A stretch of 64,000 nucleotides of DNA from Flammula alnicola (taxonomy: Eukaryota; Basidiomycota; Agaricomycetes; Agaricales; Strophariaceae). This document shows, in pieces, positions 9,780-20,739 of this stretch. Both the position numbers and the translations under genes were made by a program. The notes under the pieces are model-generated. The model was not told the origin of the DNA and did no database searches. It saw nothing but the letters and a program-made list of their open reading frames with translations. Positions within the stretch are counted from its first letter, which is position 1, and each line of letters opens with the position of its first letter. Where the stretch lies: assembly GCA_015499995.1 (NCBI GenBank), contig JADNRV010000142.1, positions 1 to 64,000 on the forward strand, given 5' to 3'.

Positions 9780-12700
9780 TCATCCGACTCCGGCTGGGGG
9801 CCGGTTGAAAGCAAACGCTGCAACATTGTCAGTCAAAAATTTCTCAAGACCCCACACTAGGTGCGGGGCCCTGTGAGGTAGCATCGGGAGCTTAGGGCAC
9901 CCAAAGAGATGGTCGCGCGTCTGAGGATAAACCCCACACGTACAACCGAGAGCAAGTGGATCATCGATTTTGAACCGCTCGTAGTACGAGCCGATCGGAG
10001 CATGATTCGTTATTACACGGCACATGCGGGCGAACAACTGAGAGTTGCGGCCGCCCACTTCAAGCCACGGCCCGCCGCGAACAGGGGTCAGATGGAGAGG
10101 ATTACCCTTTAGATCCTCTAACTCCAAGAAATTGGAGCCAAGTAAATTGGGAACCTCGTCGACCTCTGTCGACCAGGCATCCCGCGCTACAGTGTCGGCT
10201 CTGTTCTTGAGCCAAGCGATAGATAGAGGGGTATTCGGTGTAACAGGTACACCTGGAAACCCAAGGACGAGGTCATGAGCCTCCTGATGTATGTCCCACT
10301 CTATATCGGAGGGAGACTCTGCAAAAACGACTTTTCGGTTACCACCACCCTGGAACCATCGTTCAAGTGTCCGACACACTATCAGAGAAGAACCCTGATA
10401 AGAGTGCGGGGAAGGATCAATGGCCATTCGAGCAGCATGCATCGAATCTGTGAAAATGATTATCCTGGTGACGTCTCCGAACACTACCATAGCGGAGATG
10501 GCCACTGAGATGGCATCGAGCTCAGCGTCAGTGCTTATTGCCCGTCCGGAAGAGTGGCATCTGGCCAAAACCAGCGCACCCTGCCGTTTGATAACAATGC
10601 CGTTGGCGGCCTGCCAGGGCCCCGGAGGGACCGAGCCATCGACACCAGCATATGCGGTACCTGGCTCATCGTCACACTTTTCAATGAGTTTGTCCAGTAT
10701 GATTTTCCACGCAGCATCAGGGTCTTCAGCCCTGCTGATACGAGGTTTAGCCATCCATGTAAACCGGCTTGCATGCCGGTCCATTAGACGATATCCAGGC
10801 CTGGCGTCCGGAGCAAAAGGCTCCAGTTCCTCCAGACCAGCGGGGTGGAACAATGCATTGCCCACAAGTCCGCCGCGCAACTTTTCACGTTGACGCTCGG
10901 TAAAATTCTCGATCGCCATCTTGTGAGGGACGGCTCTCTTAAGTAAAGGTCCTGCCATAAATGACCGGACCGGGTGTGTATCAGACAAGAGAGAGATCCG
11001 GGCAACTGCCCGAGAGTTCAACCTGTCCAGAAGTAAGGGCATGGGCAGAAGACCGGCAAGGGCCTCAACGCCATACGAGGGAGAAGTGTGGAAGCACCCA
11101 GTAATCCAAAGCCCAGCCTTACGCTGAACGTTGGTAAGTTGCGCAATAAGCCCCTTGTTTCGGGCCTTGCAGAAGTACCACATGCGGTTACCATAAGTAA
11201 TTATGGGGATAACGCACGTGCAGTAGAGGAGGCGCTTAAGATGTGGCGGCAGCCCTCTGGTAGAAGACCCAAGCATTTCATCGATACAACCGATGTAAAT
11301 CCTTTGGTGGAATAATATCGCACATGCTCCTTGAAAGTGAGCTTGCGATCAAAATAAAACCCAAGATACCGCCAAAAAGGCTTCGGCTTGAGCCACTTGC
11401 CTGCAGTGTAGGGTTCTTCACCCAGGTCAATGGCAGGATTATAAACTGAAGACGTGTTGTCGAAGTGAAAAATCTCTGACTTCGCGTGCTCCAGAGCAAG
11501 AGCGAACTTGGTAAAAAGCTCAAATATAATCTTGTAAGCCTTACGAAGGTTTACAACATTGGGATCGAGTCCGGTCTCCTGAGAAATCAGGGTACCATCG
11601 TCCACATATAACAGAAGTCAACCGCAAGATGAATCTCACGGCACCTCTTGTAGAAAAGATGCATGCTAGGCGCCAAATAAATAGCCGACAAGACAGGGGA
11701 CAGGGCAGAGCCCTGTCCCACGCCCACATCTGCCTGCAGGGGTCTGACAGGAAGGAATTCCACGCATACTGCGTCTTCCTTTCTACCAGATAAGAACTGA
11801 AAAACTTGACCACCAAAGGCGGAAAGCCAAGCTTCCGGAGAATGATCACGAGAACCTCGTGATTAAGAGAAGGAAAGAACTGAGCAAGGTCAAAGGCAAG
11901 GACGCTAGTCCTCAACCCTTTTGCCCACCCAGCCCTCACCATGTGTGTCAAAAACAGACCCGCATCCTCAGTGGAGCGCCCCTCACCCTCCAACCTGATT
12001 CGGGTGAAATATATCCTGTCCGACAGCGTCGAACTGAATGCGATTCGAGATCATTTTCTCGATGAGTTTCCCCACAGTATTCAGAAGCACAATGGGCCTG
12101 AACGCCTTAGGGGTGGAGTACGAGGGCTTGCCGGGTTTGGGGATAATAACCGACATAGATTCCTTAAAGGGCGACGGCCAATGACCCACACGCATGCAGG
12201 CATTAGCAATCGAGATTAGGACCTCCACAGAGTGGGGGTCCCGACGTACAATCTTCTTCAGGTGGGACCAATTGACATGATCCGGACCCGGAGAAGAAAG
12301 TCCGGAACACGCAGAAAGTGCTTCCGTGAGTTCCAGCGGGGAGAAGGGAGCCCAGTCCTGAACAGGAAGTTGTGGGATGGACTCCAAGAGAGCAGCATCG
12401 TATGTTCTATCCGACGCTGGGTTGTACGTGCCATGTAGGGCATCCCACAAAGCAGGCAAATCATTGCAAGGCTCTCCACGATACTGGATAGCCTCACTGG
12501 GAGGGAGCTTCCATTGTTGGACCCAATTCATAAGGTCCCACGGTCGCTTATTAGTACCCGCGATCTCTCCAATGCGATCATCGAAGAAAACACGTTTTGT
12601 TTCCCGGACTAACTTCCGAAAGGATTTCCAATTCTCGGGGAGCGATCCCCACGAAATTGAGCAGGGCGTCAGAGCACTCCTGGGACCACCAGGGCTTCGA

Positions 12701-13144
12701 ACGCTTGGTAATAGAGGTCTCTTTAGCATGGGCGGTCCATGCCTCGAGAAAATCCGCGCCACTTCTTGAGCCGCAGTATCAATCTGATCCTCGGTAGTCA
12801 TCGGGGCTTTTGGATCAATGGCCGCAAGTCCCGAATTGATAGATTTAACGAAGGCCTCAACAGACTCCGTAGGAAGAGACATCCGAACCGCCCCGACAGG
12901 GGCGGGAAGGATGTCCAGTGTAGTATAAATCGGAATGTGATCCGACTTAAGTTGGATGTCCGGGCATCGGACAGTAGATTCGTTCACAACCTGATCAGGG
13001 GGAACAAAGGCCAGATCGATCACCGTGCTCCGCTTGGTGCGATCTCTCAGAATATGTGTGGGCCCAGGGTTACCGAACGCGGCAAGCTCAAGTCCAAGGA
13101 TAGCCGCAGATTGTTGCAGCGATAAGGCACACCCCTCCCGACGA
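9780..13144 (-). pseudogene. LINE E ORF2 (partial endonuclease, RT, RNase H, CCHC)
   Basis: From 13144 down: the end of the endonuclease (FGNPGPTHILRD, VIDLAFVPPDQV, LKSDHIPIYTTLDI), the RT approach (AFRPIVLLNTVGKLIEKM, GRSTEDAGL), RT core, RNase H and the terminal finger. The last 498 codons (9780-11276) are open. Upstream, frameshifts fall near 11200-11600 and 11990; for example the segment corresponding to YVDD is disturbed near 11605. ORF2 would nick target DNA and copy LINE RNA in place. The N-terminal ~200 residues are absent through 5' truncation. Confidence 0.85.
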
Positions 13145-13225
13145 TTTTGCGATGGGTATTGTAGCGTACTCGTTTGTATTAGTTAGAGTCCGAGCTGCGA
13201 TCATGCTTCAGAATATAAATTGTTG

Positions 13226-13269
<44 letters not shown>

Positions 13270-13347
13270 ATCTGGCCCTCTGTTTATTGGGAATATTTCT
13301 TGCCCAAACACTCCCCTAGGTTGGGGAATACTTGGTTAAAAAAAAAA
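13145..13347 (+). mobile_element. LINE B, second part: 3' terminus, poly(A), transduced flank, second poly(A)
   Basis: Positions 13145-13230 are the last ~86 bp of the LINE 3' end, and A38 occupies 13231-13268. Then 69 bp of unrelated sequence (13269-13337) ends in A10 (13338-13347), immediately before the right TSD copy GGGGCCCTGCAGAC (13350-13363). The TSD lies beyond the second A-tract, so the 69 bp travelled with the LINE (see findings). Confidence 0.85.
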
Positions 13348-15300
13348 GGGGGGCCCTGCAGACGTTGGATGGGTGGCCCCACCTCCAGCAGCGAGTGCAG
13401 AGGGGGATGCCAATGCTGGGGCGGGCTGACACAATGCAGACAGCCCTGCCCCGGAACATGAAGGTCCTCCCGATGAGTTGCTTCGTGCGGGATCCTGACT
13501 GAGAGTCCCAGATGTTGATGAATGCCACACAAGTGGTGCTCTTCGGGGAGTTGCGCTTGATGCGCAGCGGCGACTCACGATGTACCTCCTCCTCGTGCGG
13601 CCTGGCGCAATGAGTGCAGCGGGACTGAGGAGCCCTGCATATGTTGGATGGATGGCCCCACCTCCAGCACCGAGTGCAGAGAGGGACGCCAGGACTAGTG
13701 CGGGCGGCCAGGATGCGGACAGCCCTGCCGCGGAACATGAAGGTCTTCCCGATGAGGGCCTTCGCGTCGGCTCCTGATTGAGAGTCCCAGATATTGATGA
13801 ACGCCACACAGGTGGTGCTCTTCTTGGAGTTGCGTAAAATCTGAGGCTCGGATTTGAATGGCGCATGGATGGAAAGTGGAGAGGCAAGAATTGCCATCTT
13901 CACTTCGGCCCCTGTGGTAAGGGTCTTACTGGCGAAATCGCCGTAAGCAGGTAAGTCGAGGACCCATAGGAATGACGTGGATGCTGGAAGACTGACTGAC
14001 ACCTTGACAGTGTCAGATTCAGGGAGGATACGATGGACCCACCCACGAGCAATCTCGAGATTGCTTTGGGTAGAGACCAAGGATGTGGCAAGAGATATGC
14101 CATCATATGCATGCGAGGCAGACAGCACCCGGTTGGCGCTGCCTGCATCGCGGAAGGCTTTGTCGATCTTGTGGACCAGGTCGACGAGTTTCATGTTATG
14201 CGGCCGCGTATATGGGCCGCTGAACGCACGGAGGATCTGCTTGCGGGAAGGGCCAGCAGTGGTGAAAGATGGGCAGTTCTTCTTCTGCCTCTTGGCAGCA
14301 GAGACCCTCTCATCGAAGGAGGCCTGCATGGCTGGCACGCGAGGCGGAGGTGGATACCTACCGAGGGCACTAGGGCCCCCAGCAGGGTCTCATTGCGACA
14401 GAGGGTTGGCCGCTGCAAGCTTAGCAAATGTGCGCTTACGGGGACCGGTGCTCCAAGGAACACCAGCTTTCCAACCCTGAGGTCGAGGAGGAACAGGAGG
14501 CGGGGGCCTCAAGTAAGAGTCCGCCGGCCTCTTGCGAGACTGGCGGGGGGCAGGAGGGACCGGCCTCATCACAGCCTTCAGGTGCTTTGCCCTTCCCTTT
14601 ATCTAGCCTTGGAGGGGAAGGGTGGGTGGTAGTGTCCGTCTCCATGGCGGAAGACTCCGCATCACTGGAGGGGACAGTATTGGGCCGCATGACAGTATCG
14701 TCTGGGTCCTTGATAGTCTCCCCGATAAGGTATCCCAGGGAGAAGGAATCATCACCGACAACAGACACAGTAACGTCAGTCCATCTGGTAGATTCAGCTG
14801 CGGACACCAAAGCGGCGATCACAGCAGCGAGTTCAGTTGCAGGGTGTACGGGGGCCTTGTCAGATGAATCAGGGTTTCCCCTTATCCATGCAACAATCGT
14901 CCTCGCAGTCCGGGCCATATCGTCAACGGCAAATGCAAGATTGCCCTCCAGGGCAAGACCTGCCATCGACTGAGATGATGGGGGGGGGAGTCTCCTTGTA
15001 GTCGAGAACGACATCCTCATCCCTGAGGTAGTGAGATGGATCCTGCTGAGGCAGGCCCGCCGTGGTGAAGACAGGAGTGCGTTCACGCTCACTGACTGAG
15101 GTTTTGTCCCGCTGTTGCTGAGGGACTGTGGATGCGTAGGTCTGCCTCTGAGGAGAGGGAGACACAGGGGTAGAGGCTGCCGCCGCCGAGGCAGATGACA
15201 AGCCAGCTGTAGGGGTGCGCCTAGGCGCAAAACCAGGCAATCTCTCTGATGCGTGAGATCCGCTGGGCGGATCGCCACCAGAGCCGGACTTGAAGGGCAT
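13348..15300 (-). pseudogene. LINE A ORF1, N-terminal part, with a duplicated zinc-knuckle module
   Basis: The start ATG at 15300 opens a Ser/Pro-rich N-terminal region typical of this ORF1 (SPQRQTYASTVPQQQRDK), followed by an acidic helical stretch. After frameshifts it continues with the conserved proline-rich block near 14500 (RPADSYLRPPPP), a basic segment, and then a long frame (14338-13340). That frame contains the block TTCVAFINIWDSQSG...CTRCWRWGHPSN.CRAPQ twice. The first copy resembles LINE I, the second LINE J. It is cut at CRAP by LINE B and resumes at 3689. Expected role: RNA binding and RNP formation. Confidence 0.8.
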
Positions 15301-15433
15301 TGATGTATTTTCTGTCGATTGGTAAGATAGCGCCTGGGAGCATCAACAAGGAGGAGCTGTGGGGGACGATGTTGGTGTTGCTGAAGTTGTTTCCCACGGT
15401 CGCACGAAGTGGTTACTGAATAAGGAGGAGATG
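15301..15433 (-). promoter_or_regulatory. LINE A 5'UTR (intact 5' end)
   Basis: About 133 nt that begin (minus strand) CATCTCCTCCTTATTCAGTA and run to the ORF1 ATG. The same start is found at the 5' ends of LINEs I, J and P, so this is the true 5' end of the family. Such LINEs need an internal promoter, and this leader is its likely site. The sequence after 15433 is LINE F endonuclease. Confidence 0.7.
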
Positions 15434-16100
15434 CGAAACGTAGGTCATGACCCGGGGTCGCTCATCAGCAGTAGTGGGCGCACGGACCATTGCCAACCAA
15501 TCTGGGTGGTTCGGTGCACCAACAACGTCCTCGCCCTTTCTGGTTTTAGCAGACGGGGCGGTCCTTATGTGTCTCCAGGGGGGTTCCTGAACGAATATGA
15601 TATCATAGATGTTGGTACATGTAGATAGTATTACATCCAGGGACATCCCGTCCCTGGCCACGTTCCAGCTCAAAACCCGCACCTCATCCAGCATTAGTTG
15701 TACTGGCATTAAGCTACGTTATGTGAGTGATGGGTGGGACAACAATTTAACCAGAAATCACGTACCTCAGCATATTTCACATCGATCCATGCACAATTGA
15801 AGCGGTGATGCCAGAACGAGCATTTGCTCGAAGAGGCCCAATGATCTTTGTGGCACGAAGGGCACTGCACAGAGTGGGGGCAGTCCTGTCCAGTAGGAGT
15901 GCCTTTGGTCAGGGGCTTTGCCTCCGGGTGAGGTTTGCAGCATGAGGCAGCAATGCAGTGAACATCGGCCTCGTGAGGTCCAGCACAGCGAGCGCACCTC
16001 GGCTGAGGCGCCCGGCAAGAAGTCTTCAGATGGCCCCACCTCTAGCACCGTTGGCAGAGGGGGACACCGACGCTAGCGACAGCTGGGCGAATCAAAATCA

Positions 16101-16102
<2 letters not shown>
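15434..16102 (-). pseudogene. LINE F, ORF1 C-terminus and ORF2 N-terminus (endonuclease start)
   Basis: From 16102 down: the rest of a B-type ORF1 with three zinc knuckles, the first broken by a TAG where CWRWGH should carry its Trp. ORF1 ends in ...HSHNVA-TAA. The TAA overlaps the ORF2 ATG (TAATG, 15711-15707), which opens the endonuclease: MLDEVRVLSWNVARD, then IIFVQEPPWRHIR with the catalytic Glu, to VMTYVS. There LINE A interrupts at 15433. The remainder of F lies left of LINE A, outside the window. Confidence 0.85.
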
Positions 16103-16136
<34 letters not shown>

Positions 16137-17348
16137 ACAATTTATATTCCGAAGCACGATCGCAGTTTGGACTCTAACTAATACAAATGAGTACGCTACA
16201 ATACCCATCGCAAAAGAAAGAAGTTGGTTGCTCGCAGGAGAGCATGCGGCGCGCGCGAGCGAGACTGCGCAGCAGCCTGAAACCCAAATAACGGACCTCA
16301 CAGCCCAGGAAATACAAACGTGCGGTGTTGTTAACGCTACCGAACGTAAGGTAAATATGGATTAAAAGGGTGGACAGGGAGGTCACCCAAATGAAGTCGG
16401 AGCTTGCCCGGCTCTCCCCACTTATTCAGCAAACTCGACGTCCTCGTTACACCAATGCGGGTCCTCCACGGGATATCGTGCCAAAAGCCGCCCACTAAGG
16501 CCGACAATCGAAGCCTGCGACGAACAGGCCCCTCGCCCTTACAGGTCCGGAACAGTCCAACGTGGAAACACCTGCAGGCACTAGGTCTTGGGCCAAGGCC
16601 CCAACGACACCTAGGATCACCCCCCATCCAGAGTCCCTCATCCGACTCCGGCTGGAGGCCGGTTGAAAGCAAACACCGTAACGTTGTCAGTCAAAAATTT
16701 CTCAAGACCCCACACTAGGTGCGGGGCCCTGTGAGGTAGCATCGGGAGCTTCGGGCACCCAAAGAGATGGTCGCGCGTCTGAGGATAAACCCCACACGTA
16801 CAACCGAGAGCCAATGGATCGTCGATTTTGAACCGCTCGTAGTACGAGCCGATCAGAGCATGATTCGTGATGGCACGGCACATGCGGGCGAACAACTGAG
16901 AGTTGCGGCCGCCCACTTCAAGCCACGGCCCACCGCGAACGGGGGTCGGACGGAGAGGATTACCCTTTAGATCCTCTAACTCCAAGAAATTGGAGCCAAG
17001 TAAATTGGGAACCTCGTCGACCTCTGTCGACCAGGCATCCCGTGCTACGGTGTCAGCTTTGTTCTTGAGCCAAGCGATAGATAGAGGGGTATTCGGTGTA
17101 ACAGGTACACCCGGAAACCCCAGGACGAGGTCGTGAGCCTCTTGATGAATGTTTCACTCCATGTCGGAGGGAGACTCTGCAAAAACGACTTTACGGTTGC
17201 CACCACTCTGGAACCATCGTTCGAGTGTCCGACACACTACCAGAGATGAGCCCTGATGAGAGTGCGGGGAAGGATCAACAGCCATCCGAGCAGCATGCAT
17301 CGAATCCGTGAAAATAACTATCCTGATGACGTCTCCGAACGCTACCAT
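16103..17348 (-). mobile_element. LINE G, 5'-truncated copy inside LINE F ORF1
   Basis: Poly(T) from 16103 to about 16129, family 3' end, 3'UTR to 16637, and ORF2 C-terminal part to 17348 (starting SAMVAFGD in RNase H). The flanks AATCAAAATCACC (16090-16102) and (AATCAAAATCACC) just after 17348 are identical and are contiguous ORF1 sequence of F when G is removed. A long frame running through 17349 is therefore an accidental fusion. Confidence 0.9.
16638..17348 (-). pseudogene. LINE G ORF2 C-terminal fragment
   Basis: The RNase H second half (FTDSMHAARMAVDPSPHSHQGSS), the ESPSDME region, the FLELEDLKGNP block, the CCHC finger (CTCGVYPQTRDHLFGC) and AGVG-stop. One disruption falls near 17155, where the frame changes (TGTTTCACTCC where related copies have a TGTCCCACTCC form). 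Not functional alone: no RT. Confidence 0.85.
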
Positions 17349-19060
17349 TGCGGAAATCAAAATCACCCTACCGCGGAACATGAAGGTCTTGTTGATAAGA
17401 CGCTTCACACGTTGACCCGATTGCGAGTCGTAGATTTCAAAGAAGGCATGAGCAGTAGTGCTCGCCTTCGAGTTGCAGATGACGCGAGGAGGACCCGTGA
17501 GCATGATGTCGATGGCGAGAGGAGAGGCGAGCATCGCCATCTTAACCTCATCGCCAGTGGTAGGGACCCTAGTGACATCGTCACTGAAGGCAGGAAGATT
17601 GAGAGCCTTAAGATAAGACTTCGAGGTAGGGAGCCCAACCCACACGTCAAGGGTGTCGGAAGTTGGGGTGATAGCGTGGACAAAGCCATGGATGATGTTG
17701 AGGTTGGCCTCATTGGCCACCCCCGAGGTAGCGAGGGATATACCCTTGTATGCATCTCGGAGACCTTTGTCGATCTTATCATGAAGCTCAACAAGTTTGG
17801 CGTTCTTGGGGCGCTCCCCAGGGCCGGAGTACTGAATCAAGACCTGTTTGCGAGTAGGTCCAGATGAGGTGAACGAAGGGGCAGCCTTCTGCTTCTTAGC
17901 AGGCGGCGGCCCCGTCAGATTCGCGAGAAAGTGTTTGTTGCCAGAGAGTTCCGCCTGCATGGCAGGAACCCGAGGTGCAAGTGGATAGCGAGGGGGGCCC
18001 CCACCAAGAGCACTATGGCCCATGGCAGGGTCCCTCTGGGACAATGGGTTGGCAGCAGCCATCTCAGCATAGCTAAGATGACTGCTCTTCCAGCCAGCTG
18101 GCCGAGGAGGAAGAGGAGGTGGAGGCCTCAAGTAAGAATCCGCCGGCCTCTTATGAGGCTGACGGGGGGCAGGGGCACCCTTTGAAGGTGCAGCTGAAGG
18201 CTGCGACTTCGGAGGTGCCCCTGCACTAGATGGCGCTGTGAACGCCGGCGCCCTAGCCTTCCCAGTAGACTTTCTAGTCCTGGGGGCGGAGGTCGCAGAT
18301 GACATCCCAGTGTCCGTGTCAGTGTCCATAGGACCCGACCTGAAGGCACCAGGGAGGATGGAGGCCATGGAGGCATGAATCGTCTCCTCATGAGGGGAGA
18401 CCGAGACCACAACCATCGAAGTAAGCTCGTGGACAGTGTGATTACCGTCTACATTGAGTGTAGTGGCTTCCCACCATGAAGATGTGTACACAGCTGAGAT
18501 AAACCCAACTATGGACGAAGCGAGAGGTCGAGAGACCTCTGAACCAGCACTATCCAAGGCCTCACCACCAGAGCGACGAAACCAGGATGATGCCATCCGG
18601 AGAGACTCAGCGAGTCGATGCATCACCTCGTCTTCTGTCTCCGGAGGTGCGGTGGTGCTATCGCGGGTGGAAGGGCCTGCAGGGGGGGGGGGGGTTCCTC
18701 TCCATACATGTCCTCGTCTTCATCGCCAGGATTGCCCTCTTCACCGTAGGGCACCTCACTGTCATCGTGGATAACAGAGGACCTTGATCGGGGACGATTG
18801 GGCCTCGGAGTAAGTTGCCTCGCCTGCTGAGGAACTGGGGATGTGTACACCTGCCTCTGGGAGGAGGGAGATGCAGTGTGCTGCACTGCCTGAACAGACG
18901 CAGTGGTAGAAGGAGCCAACGACGCAAGGAAGGCCTCTTGTTGAGCTCGCTTTTCCGCTGGGGTCAGACCAGCCAGCGGATCAGCAGCAGAAGGTGTAGC
19001 GGGCGATCGGGTAGATCGCCCGCTACCAGTCTTGGGGATAGAGGGTAGCTTAGGCGGCAT
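17349..19060 (-). pseudogene. LINE F ORF1, N-terminal and central part (B-type)
   Basis: The ATG at 19060 starts MPPKLPSIPKTGSG. The Ser/Pro-rich N-terminus reads SPSSQRQVYTSPVPQQARQL and RPRSRSSVIHDDSEVPYGEE, and a helical middle starts VMHRLAESLRMASSWF. It continues with the RPADSYLRPPPP block, then a conserved core (PTRKQVLIQYSGPGERPK; LDVWVGLPTSKSYLKAL), and ends at FRGRVILI where LINE G is inserted. A run of 12 G near 18676-18687 (7 C at the same place in LINE N on the opposite strand) causes a frameshift. The rest is open. RNA-binding partner of ORF2. Confidence 0.85.
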
Positions 19061-19181
19061 TGCTTGCTAGTATAAAGAGTGCTCAGACACTCTACAGTGT
19101 GATGCTGTGGGGGACGATGTTGCTGGTTGCTCGGTTTGTTCCCACGGTCAACCATAGTAGTTACTGAAAGAGGAGAGGATG
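19061..19181 (-). promoter_or_regulatory. LINE F 5'UTR (intact 5' end)
   Basis: About 121 nt starting (minus strand) CATCCTCTCCTCTTTCAGTA and containing GTGGGAACAAAC and CATCGTCCCCCACAGC blocks shared with LINE N and, loosely, with A-type leaders. At 19182 the sequence changes to LINE H RT, so F is full length at its 5' end. Confidence 0.65.
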
Positions 19182-20605
19182 GCACTTATGGGTACCGCAT
19201 GTGGTTTTTCAAGGGCGCCCGGAACAAGGGCCTCATTAAACAGCTTACACAAGTCCAGTGTAAAGCTGCTCTATGGATTACAGGTGCATTCTGTACTTCA
19301 CCTTCAGGTGGGGTGGAGGCCCTTGCAGGCCTCCTACTCATCCCTATACTTCTTGAAAGATTGCGTGATCGCTCGACAGTGCGTGTCGCCACTCTTTCAG
19401 ACACCCACCCAATCCAGTCATTCATGACCAGATCATCACTTAAGCGTGCAACCCTCCATGCCATGTCGGTTGAGCGTATGCCTGCTGCCCATCGCCCCAA
19501 GGTGATGGGTGCTCTTATGGATAATGTCAATTATTCCAGTGTCCCTGTTGAGTCTATGGAGCCGTTCGCTCCTGAGGCTCATCCGGGTTATCGAGTCCTT
19601 GATCGGTATGCTGATCGGTTCAAATGGCTTTCCAAGCCTCGCTTTAGCAGGTCTGAAGATCCTGAAGTGGCTTGGAAGCTAATCTTGGATGCGTCTCTCG
19701 AATCTCTTGAGGACGATCCAGACTCTGCATATGCTGGTGTTGATAGCTCCTGCCCTCTGGAGTGGCAAGCCACCACTGGCGTTGTTATCAAACAGCAGGG
19801 TGCACAGGTTTATTCTGGGTGTCATGTTGCCAGGAGGGCCTCGTCTACAGATGCAGAGCTCTTTGTCATTCGCGTGGCCATCTCCAATGCCATTGGTTTT
19901 GGAGATGTTAAATGTGTTACTATCTTCACTGATGCGATGCATGCTGCTCACCTCTCAGTGGACCCCTCCCCGCACTCCTTCCAGTCTCAGTCACTGATGG
20001 TGTGTCGGATACTTGAATCTTGGTTCAGGCGCTCGCCAGACCATAAGGTTCCTTTCATCGAATCTCCCTCCGACATGGAGTGGGGCATTCAAAATGAAGC
20101 GCACGATCTCGTTGCTGGTATGCGTGGTGTTGCCATCGTTCCTACCACCCAACTCTCCCTCCAGTATGTTCGCGACTTCATAGACAAATCAGCATGCGCA
20201 GAATGGAAACAGAGAGTTTCTGATCAGTCTCATCTCTTGGGCTCTGCTTTTATAAGCCTTGATGGATTGAACGGGGACCCTGTCCAGCCTATTCCCACTC
20301 GCAGGGGGCCTTGGCTTGAATCTGGTAATCAGAGCTCAGCACTCTTTGCCCGCATGTGCTGTCTAATCACTAATCATGCTCTGATCAGCTTGTATTATGA
20401 GCAGTTCTGTATCGATGACCCTAGGGCCCTCGGTTGCGAGTGTGGGGTTTATCCTCAGACCCGCGATCATATATTCAAGTGCAAGAAACAGCCTTGGACT
20501 CGCCGGAAGCCGAAACTTGTTTCGGAGCTGGTGACTTATTTGTTGGAGCACCCTACAGTGTTCTCCTTCTCCTGGCACCCAGCTGGAGTCAGATGAGGGA
20601 CTCTG
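19182..20605 (+). pseudogene. LINE H ORF2 C-terminal half (subfamily 2)
   Basis: An open frame of about 470 codons from the RT thumb (YGYRMWFFKGARNKGLI) through RNase H (SSTDAELFVIRVAI, IFTDAMHAAHLSVDPSPHS) to a subfamily-2 finger (CECGVYPQTRDHIFKC) and HPAGVR-TGA at 20594-20596. The RNase H opening reads VDSSCP where Q has VDGSCP. It begins where LINE F is inserted, so the N-terminal part lies outside the window. LINE I is inserted over the stop codon: ATGAGGGACTCTG at 20593-20605 recurs at 44045-44057. Confidence 0.85.
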
Positions 20606-20739
20606 CATCTCCTCCTTATTCGGTAACCACTTCGTGCGACCGTGGGAAACAACCTCAGCAACACCTCCATCGTCCCCCACAGCTCCTCCTCATTGAGCGC
20701 TCCTGAGCGCTACTTTACCAATTGACAGATAAACACCCA
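20606..20739 (+). promoter_or_regulatory. LINE I 5'UTR with conserved GAGCGCTC hairpin
   Basis: 134 nt from CATCTCCTCCTTATTCGG to the ORF1 ATG at 20740. It contains a GTGGGAAACAAC block, ATCGTCCCCCACAGC, and GAGCGCTC-CT-GAGCGCTA (20695-20712), which can fold. LINE N has GAGCGCTC-TT-GGGCGCTC at the same place. Likely internal promoter and RNA element. Confidence 0.6.

Larger units (their letters stand above)
7475..13144 (-). mobile_element. LINE E, 5'-truncated in the endonuclease domain, with an insert
   Basis: Poly(T) 7475-7501, family 3' end and 3'UTR (7502-7712, continuing 9467-9779), then ORF2 9780-13144. A non-LINE insert occupies 7713-9466 and duplicates GCGTTG. The LINE ends at 13144, where the right copy of TTTTGCGATGGGTAT starts (13145-13159). 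Confidence 0.85.

Noticed and set aside
17154..18626. A 490-codon frame fusing LINE ORF1 to RNase H, which looks like a chimeric gene
   Set aside because: LINE G is inserted in LINE F ORF1 with a 13-bp TSD (AATCAAAATCACC); the fusion is accidental read-through of the junction.
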